64,000 nucleotides of DNA from positions 186,001 to 250,000 of the forward strand of contig JAMOTD010000009.1 of the NCBI GenBank assembly GCA_027068415.1, written 5' to 3'. Both the position numbers and the translations under genes were made by a program. The notes under the pieces were generated by a model. The model was not told the DNA's origin, did no database searches, and saw only the letters and a list, made by a program, of their open reading frames with translations. Shown here in pieces: positions 41,518 to 50,487 of the stretch. Each line of letters starts with the position of its first letter. The stretch's first letter is position 1. This stretch comes from Desulfurobacteriaceae bacterium (GTDB lineage Bacteria; Aquificota; Aquificia; Desulfurobacteriales; Desulfurobacteriaceae).

Positions 41518-42243
41518 TTACTCCTCAACTCTCTCGTACCTGTCCATTATGCGGCGATAAACTTCCTTGTAGCTCTCAACAACTTTGCCCATATCCTTCC
41601 TGAACCTGTCCTTATCTAAAACTTCACCCGAAGACTTATCCCAGAGGCGGCAGGAGTCGGGAGTAACCTCGTCTGCAAGGACAATCTCACCACCGCACCT
41701 TCCAAACTCAAGCTTAAAGTCAACAAGTTGAACGTCAATCTCGTCAAAGAACTTCTTTAAGAGCTCGTTAACCTCAAGGGCTGTCTTTGTCATCTGCCCC
41801 AGCTCCTCCCTCGTAGCCCAGCCGAAGAGGTAAACGTGGTTGGGGCAGACCATGGGGTCGTGGAGCTCGTCGTTTTTATAGAAGTACTCAACGAGGGGCT
41901 CTTTCAAAGGCGTTCCCTCGGGAACACCGTACCTCCTTGAAAAGCTACCGGCGGCAACGTTCCTTACGACCACCTCAACGGGAATAATCTCACACTTCTT
42001 TACCAGCATCTCACGGGGAGAGAGCCTTTCAACGAAGTGGGTCTTAATGCCGTGCTTCTCAAGGTACTCAAAGATTACCGTTGAGATTGCGCAGTTGATA
42101 ACCCCCTTATCCTCAAGGACCTCTTTCTTAGCGCCGTCAAAGGCGGTAGTATCGTCCTTAAAGTAAGCAATAAGTAAGTTATCGCTGTCAGTCTTGTAGA
42201 GAATCTTCGCCTTTCCCTCGTAGAGCTTCTCCCTCTTTTCCAT
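41518..42243 (-). CDS. purC: Phosphoribosylaminoimidazole-succinocarboxamide synthase
   Basis: I start at the ATG ending at 42243 because AGGAGAGAG precedes it and the product then begins MEKREKLYEGKAKILYKTD, the normal SAICAR synthetase N-terminus (241 residues). A longer open frame upstream is antisense to purF and not coding. Key segments are LIAYFKDDTTAFDG, VEVVVRNVAAGSFSRRYG and LVDFKLEFGR. It acts in purine biosynthesis. It is divergent from purF across a 98-bp gap. Confidence 0.96.
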   Translation of the reverse strand: MEKREKLYEGKAKILYKTDSDNLLIAYFKDDTTAFDGAKKEVLEDKGVINCAISTVIFEYLEKHGIKTHFVERLSPREMLVKKCEIIPVEVVVRNVAAGSFSRRYGVPEGTPLKEPLVEYFYKNDELHDPMVCPNHVYLFGWATREELGQMTKTALEVNELLKKFFDEIDVQLVDFKLEFGRCGGEIVLADEVTPDSCRLWDKSSGEVLDKDRFRKDMGKVVESYKEVYRRIMDRYERVEE

Positions 42244-42279
42244 CTCTCTCTCCTTAATAAAAGTTATTCGGACACCGAA

Positions 42280-42305
42280 ATTATAAAGGAAAACGGGTGT
42301 ATAAT
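42280..42305. promoter_or_regulatory. Divergent purC/purF promoter -10 elements
   Basis: A minus-strand TATAAT (42280-42285) points toward purC and a plus-strand TATAAT (42300-42305) toward purF. The -35 regions would overlap each other's -10, so the two purine genes could be switched by one bound regulator. No operator is recognisable. Confidence 0.45.
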
Positions 42306-42341
42306 TAACGGCTCTAAGGGATTTTAGGTGAGGTTCTGGAG

Positions 42342-43730
42342 ATGAAGGAGTACTGCGGGATTTTCGGCATATACAACAACCCCAACGCCGCATACTATAC
42401 CTACTTGGGGCTTTACGCCCTACAGCACAGGGGACAGGAGAGCGCGGGAATTGCCGCAACCAACGGTAGACGAATCACCTACTACAGGGACTTCGGCCTC
42501 GTCTCTTCCGTTTTCAAGGACGAAAATTTAAGGAAGTTAACAGGCCACGTTGCGGTAGGCCACAACAGATACTCTACCTCCGGGGCTTCAGACTCTCCCG
42601 ACAACATTCAGCCGATTGTCGTCTCTTACAAGTACGGCCAGATGGCCATAGCCCACAACGGCAACCTCGTTAACGCCTTGGAGCTCCGAGAGAAGTTAGA
42701 GGAGGAGGGCTCAATATTCAGGGGAACTTCCGATTCGGAAGTCATAGTTCACCTGATTGTAAAGTCAAAGAAGAAGAGGTTCCTTGAGAAACTTATGGAC
42801 GCCCTCTCTCAACTCAAAGGGGCCTACTCCCTTCTCGTTATGACAAACAAGAAGCTTATAGCTATAAGAGACCCGTGGGGATTTAGACCCCTGTGTATGG
42901 GCGAGCTTGACGGTAGCCCTGTCTTTGCCTCCGAAACCTGTGCCTTTGACCTGATTGGGGCAAAGTACATAAGGGACGTTGAGCCGGGAGAGGTGATTTT
43001 AATTGAGAACGGTCAGATGAAGAGCTACAGGATTCCCGGCTCTGAAGGGGCAAGGAAGTCTCAGTGCATCTTTGAGTTTGTTTACTTCGCAAGGCCCGAC
43101 AGTAAAATTTTCGGAAAGAGCGTTTACGAGGTAAGAAAGGAGTTCGGAAGGAGGCTTGCAAGGGAAAACCCGGTTGAGGCTGACGTAGTCGTTCCGGTTC
43201 CCGACTCGGGAGTCGTTCCCGCCCTTGGGTACTCTCAGGAATCGGGAATTCCCTTTGAGCTGGCCTTAATAAGGAACCACTACGTCGGAAGGACTTTTAT
43301 AAAGCCCCAGCAGAAGATGAGGGACATAGGGGTTAAGGTAAAGCTCAACCCGGTACCGGAGCTCCTCAAAGAAAAGAGAGTAATAGTAATAGACGACTCA
43401 ATTGTCAGGGGAACCACCAGTAGGAAAATTGTTAGAATGTTAAGGGAGGCCGGGGCAAAAGAGGTTCACGTGAGAATCAGCTCTCCTCCCACAAAGTGGC
43501 CCTGCTACTTCGGAATAGACACTCCCACGAGGGAGCAGCTAATAGCCTCCTCCCACTCGGTTGAAGAGATATGCCGCTACATTGAAGCAGACTCCTTGGG
43601 GTACCTCTCCCTTGAGGGAATGATTGAGGCTGCAGGAGGGGGCAGGGAGAACTACTGTACCGCCTGCTTTGACGGGGATTACCCCATAGAAGTTCCGGAA
43701 AGTATTGTTATTCAGGCCAAGAAGGAGTAG
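42342..43730 (+). CDS. purF: Amidophosphoribosyltransferase
   Basis: This 462-residue protein begins [11 protein letters not shown]; Cys5 becomes the N-terminal nucleophile after removal of a short propeptide. The glutaminase domain is followed by the PRTase with the PRPP loop [18 protein letters not shown]. Cysteines at [15 protein letters not shown] and [12 protein letters not shown] indicate the [4Fe-4S]-containing, Bacillus-type enzyme. It makes phosphoribosylamine, the first step of purine synthesis. Confidence 0.97.
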   Translation: MKEYCGIFGIYNNPNAAYYTYLGLYALQHRGQESAGIAATNGRRITYYRDFGLVSSVFKDENLRKLTGHVAVGHNRYSTSGASDSPDNIQPIVVSYKYGQMAIAHNGNLVNALELREKLEEEGSIFRGTSDSEVIVHLIVKSKKKRFLEKLMDALSQLKGAYSLLVMTNKKLIAIRDPWGFRPLCMGELDGSPVFASETCAFDLIGAKYIRDVEPGEVILIENGQMKSYRIPGSEGARKSQCIFEFVYFARPDSKIFGKSVYEVRKEFGRRLARENPVEADVVVPVPDSGVVPALGYSQESGIPFELALIRNHYVGRTFIKPQQKMRDIGVKVKLNPVPELLKEKRVIVIDDSIVRGTTSRKIVRMLREAGAKEVHVRISSPPTKWPCYFGIDTPTREQLIASSHSVEEICRYIEADSLGYLSLEGMIEAAGGGRENYCTACFDGDYPIEVPESIVIQAKKE

Positions 43731-43807
43731 TGGCGCGCCCGGGGGGATTTGAACCCCCAACCCCAGGCTCCGGAGGCCTGTGCTCTATCCGGTTGAGCTA
43801 CGGGCGC
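43731..43807 (-). tRNA. tRNA-Arg (anticodon CCG)
   Basis: On the minus strand the acceptor 5' strand GCGCCCG (43801-43807) pairs with CGGGCGC (43735-43741), followed by discriminator G and an encoded CCA (43731-43733). The D-stem GCTC/GAGC, anticodon stem CAGGC/GCCTG with loop CTCCGGA, and T-arm GGGGG-TTCAAAT-CCCCC are all complete. The anticodon CCG reads the CGG arginine codon. The 3' end abuts the purF stop in opposite orientation. Confidence 0.97.
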
Positions 43808-43834
43808 AGGGCTAAAGGATAATATAGGACTTAA

Positions 43835-44113
43835 GTGAAGATGGGTAAACTCCTTAACGCTACCTGCATTCTCCTTTACGCAGTTTCCGCAGTTGCCGCC
43901 CTTCTCATAGTAAGTAAGGTTGTTGAAGTACGCTCAAAGTGTACTCAGGAGAAGAAGAGAATTAGCGCCTTAATCTCCGAGATTAACGACCTTAAGGATG
44001 AGAACACGAGGTTAACCGTTGAGTACTATTCCAAGGTAAGGCCTGAACTCTCAGATAAGGGGAGCAGCGACCTTAAGACCTTCGGTGAAGACGAGGTAGA
44101 GTACGTCAAATGA
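43835..44113 (+). CDS. ftsL: FtsL-like septal protein
   Basis: This 92-residue protein has one transmembrane helix (CILLYAVSAVAALLIVSKVV) followed by a short leucine-zipper-like coiled coil (RISALISEINDLKDENTRLTVEYYS in pieces). Size, topology and its ATGA overlap with a division PBP indicate FtsL, although sequence conservation in this family is low. It starts at GTG 43835 or ATG 43841. Confidence 0.7.
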   Translation: MKMGKLLNATCILLYAVSAVAALLIVSKVVEVRSKCTQEKKRISALISEINDLKDENTRLTVEYYSKVRPELSDKGSSDLKTFGEDEVEYVK

Positions 44114-46128
44114 GGCTTCTTATTTTTTTGAAGGAGCTCCTGCTTAAGCTCTACGGCTTCTTTAAACCCTTTAAAGAAGACAGGCTCAACTACTTTATCT
44201 TCATAAGCTTCGTGATGGTTGTAATCTTCATCTGGAGGGTCTTTGACCTCTCCTACTTCAGCAGGGAGAAGTGGCTGAAGCTGGCATCCTCCCAGTTTAC
44301 GGGAGTTTTAAAGCTGTCAAGCGAGAGGGGGGAGCTCCTTGACAGAAACGGAAGTCTCCTTGCCGCAAGCCTTAAAGTGGTTTCCTTCTACGTTAGGCCG
44401 ACGGAGATAGGAGACTGGGAGCTCTTTAAGAAGGTAATCAAGGGAGAGCCGGAGGTAATAAACCGCTATGCAAAGGAGAGGGGAGTAAAGCCCGAAAGGG
44501 TTTCAGAGCTCCTTAAACCCCTGTCAGTAATCACCGAAGCCGAGCTTCAAAAGGCCTACGAGAAGAAATATACGGTAGTTAAAACCAAAAGCGGTAAAGA
44601 GATTAAAGTTCCCTTCGTCTGGCTCAAGAAAGAGGTTGCCGAAAACCCCAAAGAGGTAAGAAGAGCAGTCAGGTTAGCCCTAAGAATCTACTATACTCTA
44701 TCGGGAGAGAACCGCTTTAAGAAGGAGCACCCCGACCTCATCGGCTTCCTAACCGAGTACACGAGAGTCTACCCCTACAAGGTGGGCTCAACGGTAATAG
44801 GCATAACCAACAAGTTTGGGGAGGGACTTTACAACCTTGAGTACCTCCTTGAGAAGAAGAACATGATAACCGGCAAGACCTTGGAGCTCTCCGGCGAAAA
44901 GGACGCAAGGGGAAGGGTTTACCTGGGGAAAGAGGTGGCCGTTTTCCTGAGGAAGGAAAAGGGGAACAACGTCCAGCTTACGATAGACGGAAATCTTCAG
45001 TACATATTTGAGAAAATCGTTGAAAAGTACGGTCAAAAGTGGCACCCGGACTTTATAAACGCCATCTTAATGGACCCCAACACCGGAGAGGTTTTGGCCG
45101 CAGTCTCGTGGCCTTACTTTAAGTACGGCGAAAAGAGGACGAAAAAAAACCTCAGACACCTGACCCCCCGCTACATAACAACACCTTACGAGCCCGGTTC
45201 TGTTATGAAGCCTTTAGTACTGGCAGCAGCCCTCAACGAGGGGCTCATAACAAAAGACACTGTCTTCCACTGTCCCCCCACGATGAAGGTGGGAGACAAA
45301 ACGTTTAAGAACGAATTCCACGGAAAAGACGTTCACTTAAGGGCGTGGGAGATAATCCAGTATTCCGACAACGTAGGGATAATTCAAGTAGCCCAGAAAC
45401 TCGGGAAAAAGAAGCTCTACGAGTACTATCGGGCTTTTGGCTTCGGCTCAAGAACAGGGATAGAGCTCCCGGGAGAGAGCCCGGGAATTTTAAGGAACTG
45501 GAAAAAGTGGAGGGACGTTGACTTTGCTACATTAGCCTTCGGCCACAACATCTCTGCAACAACGCTCCAGCTTGCAGCCGCCTACAGTACTCTCGTTAAC
45601 GGCGGCATCTACTACAGGCCAAGGATTTTAAAGGCAGTAATTGACGAAAAGGGGAGGGTGGTCAAGGAGTTTCCAACGGTTAAGGAGAGAAGGGTAATAT
45701 CGGAGAAAGTTTCACAAGTAATGAGGCGTATTTTAACCATGGTAGTTGAGGGGGGGACGGGGGTCGGAACGAAATTCGTAAACTTCTACGTAGGAGGCAA
45801 GACCGGAACGGCAGTAAAGTACGACCCGAAATTAGGCACTTACAACAGGAGCAAAATCACGGCAACCTTCGCCGGAGCATTCCCAATTACCGACCCCCGC
45901 TACGTTTTGGTAGTAACTGTTGACGAGCCTAAAGTTCCAAAAAATATGCTCTGGGCGAGTAAAATTGCCGTTCCGCTATTTAGGGAGCTCTCAGAGAGGG
46001 TCCTCCTCTACGAAAGGACGGCTCCCGACAAACGGGAGTACAGGGTTGAACCGGGAGGGGAAATTACCTATACCGAAATTAATAAAGATTTTGTACTTAC
46101 AAACGGCCTACAGCAGAAGAAAAAGTAG
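44110..46128 (+). CDS. ftsI: Division-type penicillin-binding protein (FtsI/PBP3)
   Basis: This 672-residue class B PBP has a transmembrane helix near the N-terminus (YFIFISFVMVVIFIWRVF), a PBP dimerisation domain (SSERGELLDRNGSLLAASLK) and a transpeptidase domain with SxxK (EPGSVMKPLVLA), SxN (YSDNVGII) and KTG (VGGKTGTAVKYD). It makes septal peptidoglycan. The ATGA overlap with ftsL supports the division assignment. Downstream is thrS instead of mur genes, so the dcw cluster is split here. Confidence 0.92.
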   Translation: MRLLIFLKELLLKLYGFFKPFKEDRLNYFIFISFVMVVIFIWRVFDLSYFSREKWLKLASSQFTGVLKLSSERGELLDRNGSLLAASLKVVSFYVRPTEIGDWELFKKVIKGEPEVINRYAKERGVKPERVSELLKPLSVITEAELQKAYEKKYTVVKTKSGKEIKVPFVWLKKEVAENPKEVRRAVRLALRIYYTLSGENRFKKEHPDLIGFLTEYTRVYPYKVGSTVIGITNKFGEGLYNLEYLLEKKNMITGKTLELSGEKDARGRVYLGKEVAVFLRKEKGNNVQLTIDGNLQYIFEKIVEKYGQKWHPDFINAILMDPNTGEVLAAVSWPYFKYGEKRTKKNLRHLTPRYITTPYEPGSVMKPLVLAAALNEGLITKDTVFHCPPTMKVGDKTFKNEFHGKDVHLRAWEIIQYSDNVGIIQVAQKLGKKKLYEYYRAFGFGSRTGIELPGESPGILRNWKKWRDVDFATLAFGHNISATTLQLAAAYSTLVNGGIYYRPRILKAVIDEKGRVVKEFPTVKERRVISEKVSQVMRRILTMVVEGGTGVGTKFVNFYVGGKTGTAVKYDPKLGTYNRSKITATFAGAFPITDPRYVLVVTVDEPKVPKNMLWASKIAVPLFRELSERVLLYERTAPDKREYRVEPGGEITYTEINKDFVLTNGLQQKKK

Positions 46129-46168
46129 TAGAATTCACAAAGCCAAAACCGAGAAGGGGTAAAGAGAG

Positions 46169-48145
46169 ATGATTGAAATAAAGCTACCCGACGGAAAGCT
46201 CTTAAAGTTTGAAAAGCCCACAAAGGTTAAGGAAATTGCTGCCAAAATCTCTAAGAGCCTTGAGAAAAACGCAGTCGGGGCAATCTTCAACGGCGAGATA
46301 ATAGACCTCCACACCCCCATAACACAGAGCGGCGAAATCAGGATATTAACGGCAAAAGACCCCGAATCCCTTGAGATATTAAGGCACAGTGCCGCCCACC
46401 TTTTGGCAAAGGCGGTTAAAAACCTCTACGGTAAAGAGGCGGTAAAGCTGGGAATAGGTCCGGCAACTGAAGAAGGCTTCTACTACGACTTTGACCTTCC
46501 CGAGACCATCTCCCAGGAGGACTTAGAGAAGATTGAGAGGGAGATGGAGAGGATAGTTAAGGAGAAAGAGCCCTTCAGAAGAGAGGTAATAAGCAGGGAG
46601 AAAGCAAGGGAACTCTTTAAGGATGACAAATACAAACTGGAGCTCCTTGAGGCCATTCCTGAAGACGAAGAGGTCTCAATCTACTGGCTCGGAGATGACT
46701 TCTTTGACCTGTGTAAAGGCCCCCACGTTGAGCACGCAGGCCAGATAAAGGCCTTCAAACTCCTCTCAACTGCAGGAGCCTACTGGAGGGGAGACTCAAG
46801 GAACAAGATGCTCCAGAGGATTTACGGAACGGCTTTCTGGAAGAAGAAGGAGCTTGAGGAGCACCTCCACAGGCTTGAGGAGGCAAAGAAGAGAGACCAT
46901 AGGGTAATAGGGAAACAGCTTGACCTCTTCGGAATTTACGAAGAGGCCGGACCCGGGCTGGTCTTCTGGCATCCCAAAGGTGCGGTAATAAGGCAGGAGA
47001 TAGAGAAGTGGGTTGAGGAGGAGCACAGGAAGAGGGGGTACGAGAGGATTTATACCCCCCACATAATGAAGGCGGAGCTCTGGAAGACTTCCGGCCACTA
47101 CAACTTCTACAGGGAGAACATGTTCTTTGTTCCGGTGGTTGAGCACGATGAGGAGGAGAGGCTCGGAAACGAAGAGGTTCCCTTGACCTGCTCTGAGATT
47201 GAGAAAGCCCACTGGTACGCCGTAAAGCCGATGAACTGCCCGGGGCACATTCTCATATACAAATCCCAGCCCAGGAGCTACAGGGAGCTCCCAATCCGTT
47301 ACTTTGAGTTCGGGACAGTCTACCGCTATGAAAAGAGCGGCTCACTCCACGGCCTCTTAAGGGTCAGGGGCTTTACTCAGGACGACGGCCACATCTTCTG
47401 CCGCCCCGACCAGCTTAAAGAGGAGATTCAGGGAGTAATGGACTACATATTGGAGCTCCTGAAAGTCTTCAAGCTTGACTACGTCATAAACGTCGGAACG
47501 AAACCCGAAAAGTACATAGGAAGCGACGAGGCCTGGGAGCACGCAACAAAGGCACTGATAGACGCTTTAGAGGAAAGGGGGTTTGAGTACAACATAGTAG
47601 AGGGAGACGGAGCCTTCTACGGCCCCAAAATTGACATAGCCGTCTTAGACGCAATCGGAAGGAAGTGGGACGGCCCCACAATTCAGGTTGACTTTAACCT
47701 CCCCGAGAGGTTTGACCTAAGCTATGTAGACAAAGACGGCCAGAAAAAGCGCCCCGTCATGGTCCACAGGGCCATAATGGGAAGCATAGAGAGGTTCATA
47801 GGCCTCTTAATTGAGCACTACGCAGGCCTTTTCCCTACCTGGCTCGCACCGGTTCAGGCGGTTGTAATTCCGGTTAGCGATAAGTTCCTTGACTACGCCG
47901 ACAAAGTCTACAGGAAACTAAAGGAGGCCGGAATCAGAGTTGAACTGGACGATGAAAGTGCAAAGGTAGGCTACAAAATCAGGAAGGCAGAAACCCAAAA
48001 AATCCCCTACATGCTAATTGTCGGAGCAAAAGAGAAAGAGAGCGGAACTGTCTCGGTTCGCTCAAAGAGGGAAGGAGAGCTCGGAGCAATGACAATACAG
48101 GAGTTTTTAGATAAAATCCTGACAGAAATTAAAGAGAAACGCTAA
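46169..48145 (+). CDS. thrS: Threonyl-tRNA synthetase
   Basis: This 658-residue protein has a TGS domain (IEIKLPDGKLLKFEKPTKVKEI in pieces), the editing domain (RHSAAHLLAKAVKNLYG and GPHVEHAGQIKAFKLL), the class II core with zinc-site KPMNCPGHILIYK, RYFEFGTVYRYEKSGSLHGL in pieces and DGAFYGPKIDI, and the anticodon-binding domain. It charges tRNA-Thr. It is followed by infC, as in many bacteria (thrS-infC-rpmI-rplT). Confidence 0.97.
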   Translation: MIEIKLPDGKLLKFEKPTKVKEIAAKISKSLEKNAVGAIFNGEIIDLHTPITQSGEIRILTAKDPESLEILRHSAAHLLAKAVKNLYGKEAVKLGIGPATEEGFYYDFDLPETISQEDLEKIEREMERIVKEKEPFRREVISREKARELFKDDKYKLELLEAIPEDEEVSIYWLGDDFFDLCKGPHVEHAGQIKAFKLLSTAGAYWRGDSRNKMLQRIYGTAFWKKKELEEHLHRLEEAKKRDHRVIGKQLDLFGIYEEAGPGLVFWHPKGAVIRQEIEKWVEEEHRKRGYERIYTPHIMKAELWKTSGHYNFYRENMFFVPVVEHDEEERLGNEEVPLTCSEIEKAHWYAVKPMNCPGHILIYKSQPRSYRELPIRYFEFGTVYRYEKSGSLHGLLRVRGFTQDDGHIFCRPDQLKEEIQGVMDYILELLKVFKLDYVINVGTKPEKYIGSDEAWEHATKALIDALEERGFEYNIVEGDGAFYGPKIDIAVLDAIGRKWDGPTIQVDFNLPERFDLSYVDKDGQKKRPVMVHRAIMGSIERFIGLLIEHYAGLFPTWLAPVQAVVIPVSDKFLDYADKVYRKLKEAGIRVELDDESAKVGYKIRKAETQKIPYMLIVGAKEKESGTVSVRSKREGELGAMTIQEFLDKILTEIKEKR

Positions 48146-48161
48146 TTGGAGGAGGTTAGCC

Positions 48162-48683
48162 ATCAGTAAGAAACTTGACCAAACGAGGATAAACGAGAGG
48201 ATTAGGGCGAGGGAAGTTCTCGTAATTGACGAGGACGGAACGAAGTTAGGTGTGATGCCCACTTACAAAGCCCTTGAGATTGCAAGGGAGAAAGGTCTTG
48301 ATTTGGTAGAAGTCTCTCCCAACGCCAGACCTCCGGTTTGCCGGATTATGGACTTCGGCAAGTACAAGTACCAGATGCAGAAGAAAATGCACGAGGCCAA
48401 GAAGAAGCAGAAGACCGTTGAGGTTAAAACGGTCAAAGTCCGCCCCAGAACCGACGAACACGACATGCAGGTAAGAATCAAGCAGGTTCGTAAGTTCCTT
48501 GAGAAGGGGAACAAAGTAAAAGCCGTCGTAATGTTCAGGGGAAGGGAGCAGGCCCACGTTGAAATCGGCGAAGCCCAGCTCATGAAGATATATGAGGCCG
48601 TCCAGGATATAGCCGAGATGGAGAGAAAGCCCAAGAAAGAGGGCAGGGACATGATTATGATACTTGCACCCAAGAAAAAATAG
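48162..48683 (+). CDS. infC: Translation initiation factor IF-3 (ATC start)
   Basis: The conserved IF-3 N-terminal domain ([18 protein letters not shown]) is in frame upstream of the first ordinary start codon (GTG 48252). Between the thrS stop and that GTG there is no in-frame ATG, GTG or TTG. An ATC at 48162 lies 5 nt after a perfect GGAGGT, giving a 173-residue protein of normal length. E. coli infC starts at AUU, a non-standard codon used for autoregulation, since IF-3 rejects such starts. Later motifs [17 protein letters not shown] and [15 protein letters not shown] confirm the family. Confidence 0.95.
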   Translation: MSKKLDQTRINERIRAREVLVIDEDGTKLGVMPTYKALEIAREKGLDLVEVSPNARPPVCRIMDFGKYKYQMQKKMHEAKKKQKTVEVKTVKVRPRTDEHDMQVRIKQVRKFLEKGNKVKAVVMFRGREQAHVEIGEAQLMKIYEAVQDIAEMERKPKKEGRDMIMILAPKKK

Positions 48684-48724
48684 CTTATAATTCCAACCCG
48701 TTTAAAACCCTAAGGAGGCTCAAG

Positions 48725-48922
48725 ATGCCCAAGATAAAGACCCGCAGGTCTGCTGCCAAGAGGGTAAAGGTTACGGCCAAGGGAAAGATTAAGCACTGGT
48801 CTCCCAACAAGAGCCACCTTCTTACAAAGAAGAACAGGAAAAGGAAGAGGAGGCTCAAGAAGGCCAAGTACCTTGAAGGAGGACAGGCCGCAAACTACAA
48901 ACAGCTGATTATCTACATGTAG
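48725..48922 (+). CDS. rpmI: Ribosomal protein L35
   Basis: This 65-residue basic protein begins [21 protein letters not shown] and ends in the typical basic KKAKYLEGG tail of L35. It lies between infC and rplT. Confidence 0.96.
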   Translation: MPKIKTRRSAAKRVKVTAKGKIKHWSPNKSHLLTKKNRKRKRRLKKAKYLEGGQAANYKQLIIYM

Positions 48923-48927
48923 CTTCG

Positions 48928-48960
48928 GCAGGCTAAAAAGACCCCGAAAGGGGCGCCTGC
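48928..48960 (+). other. Stable hairpin between rpmI and rplT
   Basis: GCAGGC (48928-48933) pairs with GCCTGC (48955-48960). An inner CCCC-GAAA-GGGG hairpin (942-953) closes with a GNRA-type tetraloop. There is no U tract after it, so it is probably not a terminator. It precedes the rplT ribosome site and may be a processing or L20-binding element. Confidence 0.5.
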
Positions 48961-48983
48961 AAAGCTAAGGAAGGAGGTAGAAG

Positions 48984-49337
48984 ATGAGGGTAAAGTACAG
49001 CCCCAGAAGGAAGAGAAGAAAGAAGTTAAAGAAGCTGACCAAAGGCTACTTCGGCGGACGCTCAAGGCTCTACAGGACTATGAAAATTGCCGTAATGAAG
49101 TCCCTCTTTTACGCCTACCAGCACAGGAGAACAAAGAAGAGGGACTTTAGAAGGCTCTGGATTACGAGGATTAATGCCGCAGTAAGACCCCTCGGACTCA
49201 ACTACAGCAGGTTCATCTACGGCCTTAAGAAGGCCGGAATTGAGCTTGACAGGAAAATCCTTGCAGACCTTGCAGTAAGAGACCCTGAGGCCTTTAAGTC
49301 AGTTGTTGAGAAGGCCAAAGCTGCACTCTCAGCTTAA
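48984..49337 (+). CDS. rplT: Ribosomal protein L20
   Basis: This 117-residue basic protein has the L20 pattern ([22 protein letters not shown] in pieces, then [20 protein letters not shown]). It assembles early on 23S rRNA. In other bacteria L20 also represses its own operon by binding the message. It starts behind GGAGG. Confidence 0.97.
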   Translation: MRVKYSPRRKRRKKLKKLTKGYFGGRSRLYRTMKIAVMKSLFYAYQHRRTKKRDFRRLWITRINAAVRPLGLNYSRFIYGLKKAGIELDRKILADLAVRDPEAFKSVVEKAKAALSA

Positions 49338-49346
49338 ACTCCAATC

Positions 49347-49366
49347 GGGGGCGCCCTGCCCCCTTT
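49347..49366 (+). terminator. Terminator after rplT (bidirectional)
   Basis: GGGGGC (49347-49352) and GCCCCC (49358-49363) pair across GCCCT, followed by TTTAAACTTTT. It sits between the convergent rplT and aminopeptidase genes. Confidence 0.75.
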
Positions 49367-50477
49367 AAACTTTTAACTCCCCCTCCTCAATCAGGGTAAA
49401 CTTCCTGCTGTCAGCAAAAGTTAAAACAATTGTCGGCTTTTCAATCAGCAAGTCAACGTGAAGGTTTGCTCTGATGTTTCCTCCGAAGGCGCTGTTGTCT
49501 CCGAGGGCAATGTGGCAGGTTCCCAAAATCTTCTCTGCCTCTAAAATGTTCGTCCTGACCTGAGCCTTCTCGTTTGTCCCGATGCCGAACTCTGCAACGT
49601 TGTCGGCGTTCCTTTCCCTGTGAATTACCGAATTAATAAAACTGGCAAACTCGTCCTCCCCGACGGCCTCTTTAACTTTACCACCTTCAACTATCAGCCT
49701 TACGGGAGCCGAGAGCTCCCTATCGGGAGCGTAGCGGGTTATAAAAACTCCCTCCGCCGTCCCCTCAACCGGGGCTATAAAGGCCTCTCCTGCAGGGAGG
49801 TTTCCAAAGTCTCCGGGAGAGCAAATTTTCCCCGTGTCTGCAAGTCCTTCTCTGCCCTCCAAAGAGAAAGAGAGGTCTGTTCCGAGGGGGCAGGTGATTT
49901 TTGCCCTTACGGCGTCGGTCAGAAGTGAAGCAACTTCTCTTGAGCGCCTTGCAACCATGCTCCAGTTTGCCTGTAAGGAGGTGTAGAACATAAAGGGCTC
50001 AAAGAGGGGCATACTTGCAAAGCGCATTGAGAGAAAGTCTGAGCAGAGCTTCCTGAAGAGGGTGTGGGAGATTGAGTGCTGGTTTACCGCTATTACGGCG
50101 GTGGGGAGCTCGGTTGGAGAGGTGCTCTCAAGGAGTATTTCCTTAACCTCAAGCTCGTCCGAGTGGGTAATTTCCTTCCTTAAAATCTTCTCAAAGAGCC
50201 CCTTCTCCTTCAGCTCGCTTACAAACTCATCCCCGAAAACGGCCCTCCAGACGCTCTCAGGGGGCTCAAGGCCGTGTCTCCCGGTAGGCCGGTAGGTGTG
50301 GTGGAAAACGGGAATATTAAGGTTGGTTGCCTCCCAGAAGAAGAGCTCCCCAACTCTTTCCTTGTAGGTATCAGTTAAAACGGCAAGCCTATCCTCTTTA
50401 CCGCAGCAGAGGTTCTGCTTTAAAACCTTCCTGACTCCTCTCTTAACCTTCTCGTCCTTCCAGTCCCAAATCCCCAC
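49365..50477 (-). CDS. Aminopeptidase T-like metallopeptidase (M29-related)
   Basis: This 370-residue protein starts at GTG behind AGGAGGTGGAAG. The C-terminal region shows the COG2309-type signature: NLPAGEAFIAPVEGTAEGV, AEFGIGTNEKA, TCHIALGDNSAFGGN and HVDLLI, with Glu, His and Asp residues that fit the metal site of M29-like aminopeptidases. It is probably a cytoplasmic aminopeptidase. The C-terminal end of the upstream PIN gene runs up to its ribosome site. Confidence 0.75.
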   Translation of the reverse strand: MGIWDWKDEKVKRGVRKVLKQNLCCGKEDRLAVLTDTYKERVGELFFWEATNLNIPVFHHTYRPTGRHGLEPPESVWRAVFGDEFVSELKEKGLFEKILRKEITHSDELEVKEILLESTSPTELPTAVIAVNQHSISHTLFRKLCSDFLSMRFASMPLFEPFMFYTSLQANWSMVARRSREVASLLTDAVRAKITCPLGTDLSFSLEGREGLADTGKICSPGDFGNLPAGEAFIAPVEGTAEGVFITRYAPDRELSAPVRLIVEGGKVKEAVGEDEFASFINSVIHRERNADNVAEFGIGTNEKAQVRTNILEAEKILGTCHIALGDNSAFGGNIRANLHVDLLIEKPTIVLTFADSRKFTLIEEGELKV

Positions 50478-50487
50478 CTTCCACCTC

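Noticed and set aside
42244-42459. Long N-terminal extension of purC
   Set aside because: It is antisense to the start of purF, has Arg/Ser/Pro-rich shadow composition, and the internal ATG has a good ribosome site and the conserved N-terminus.
43731-43807. tRNA-Arg as an integration site for a mobile element
   Set aside because: No integrase gene, no direct repeat of the tRNA 3' end, and ordinary housekeeping genes on both sides.
46129-46168. T-box or other riboswitch before thrS
   Set aside because: The gap is only 40 bp and contains just a ribosome site.
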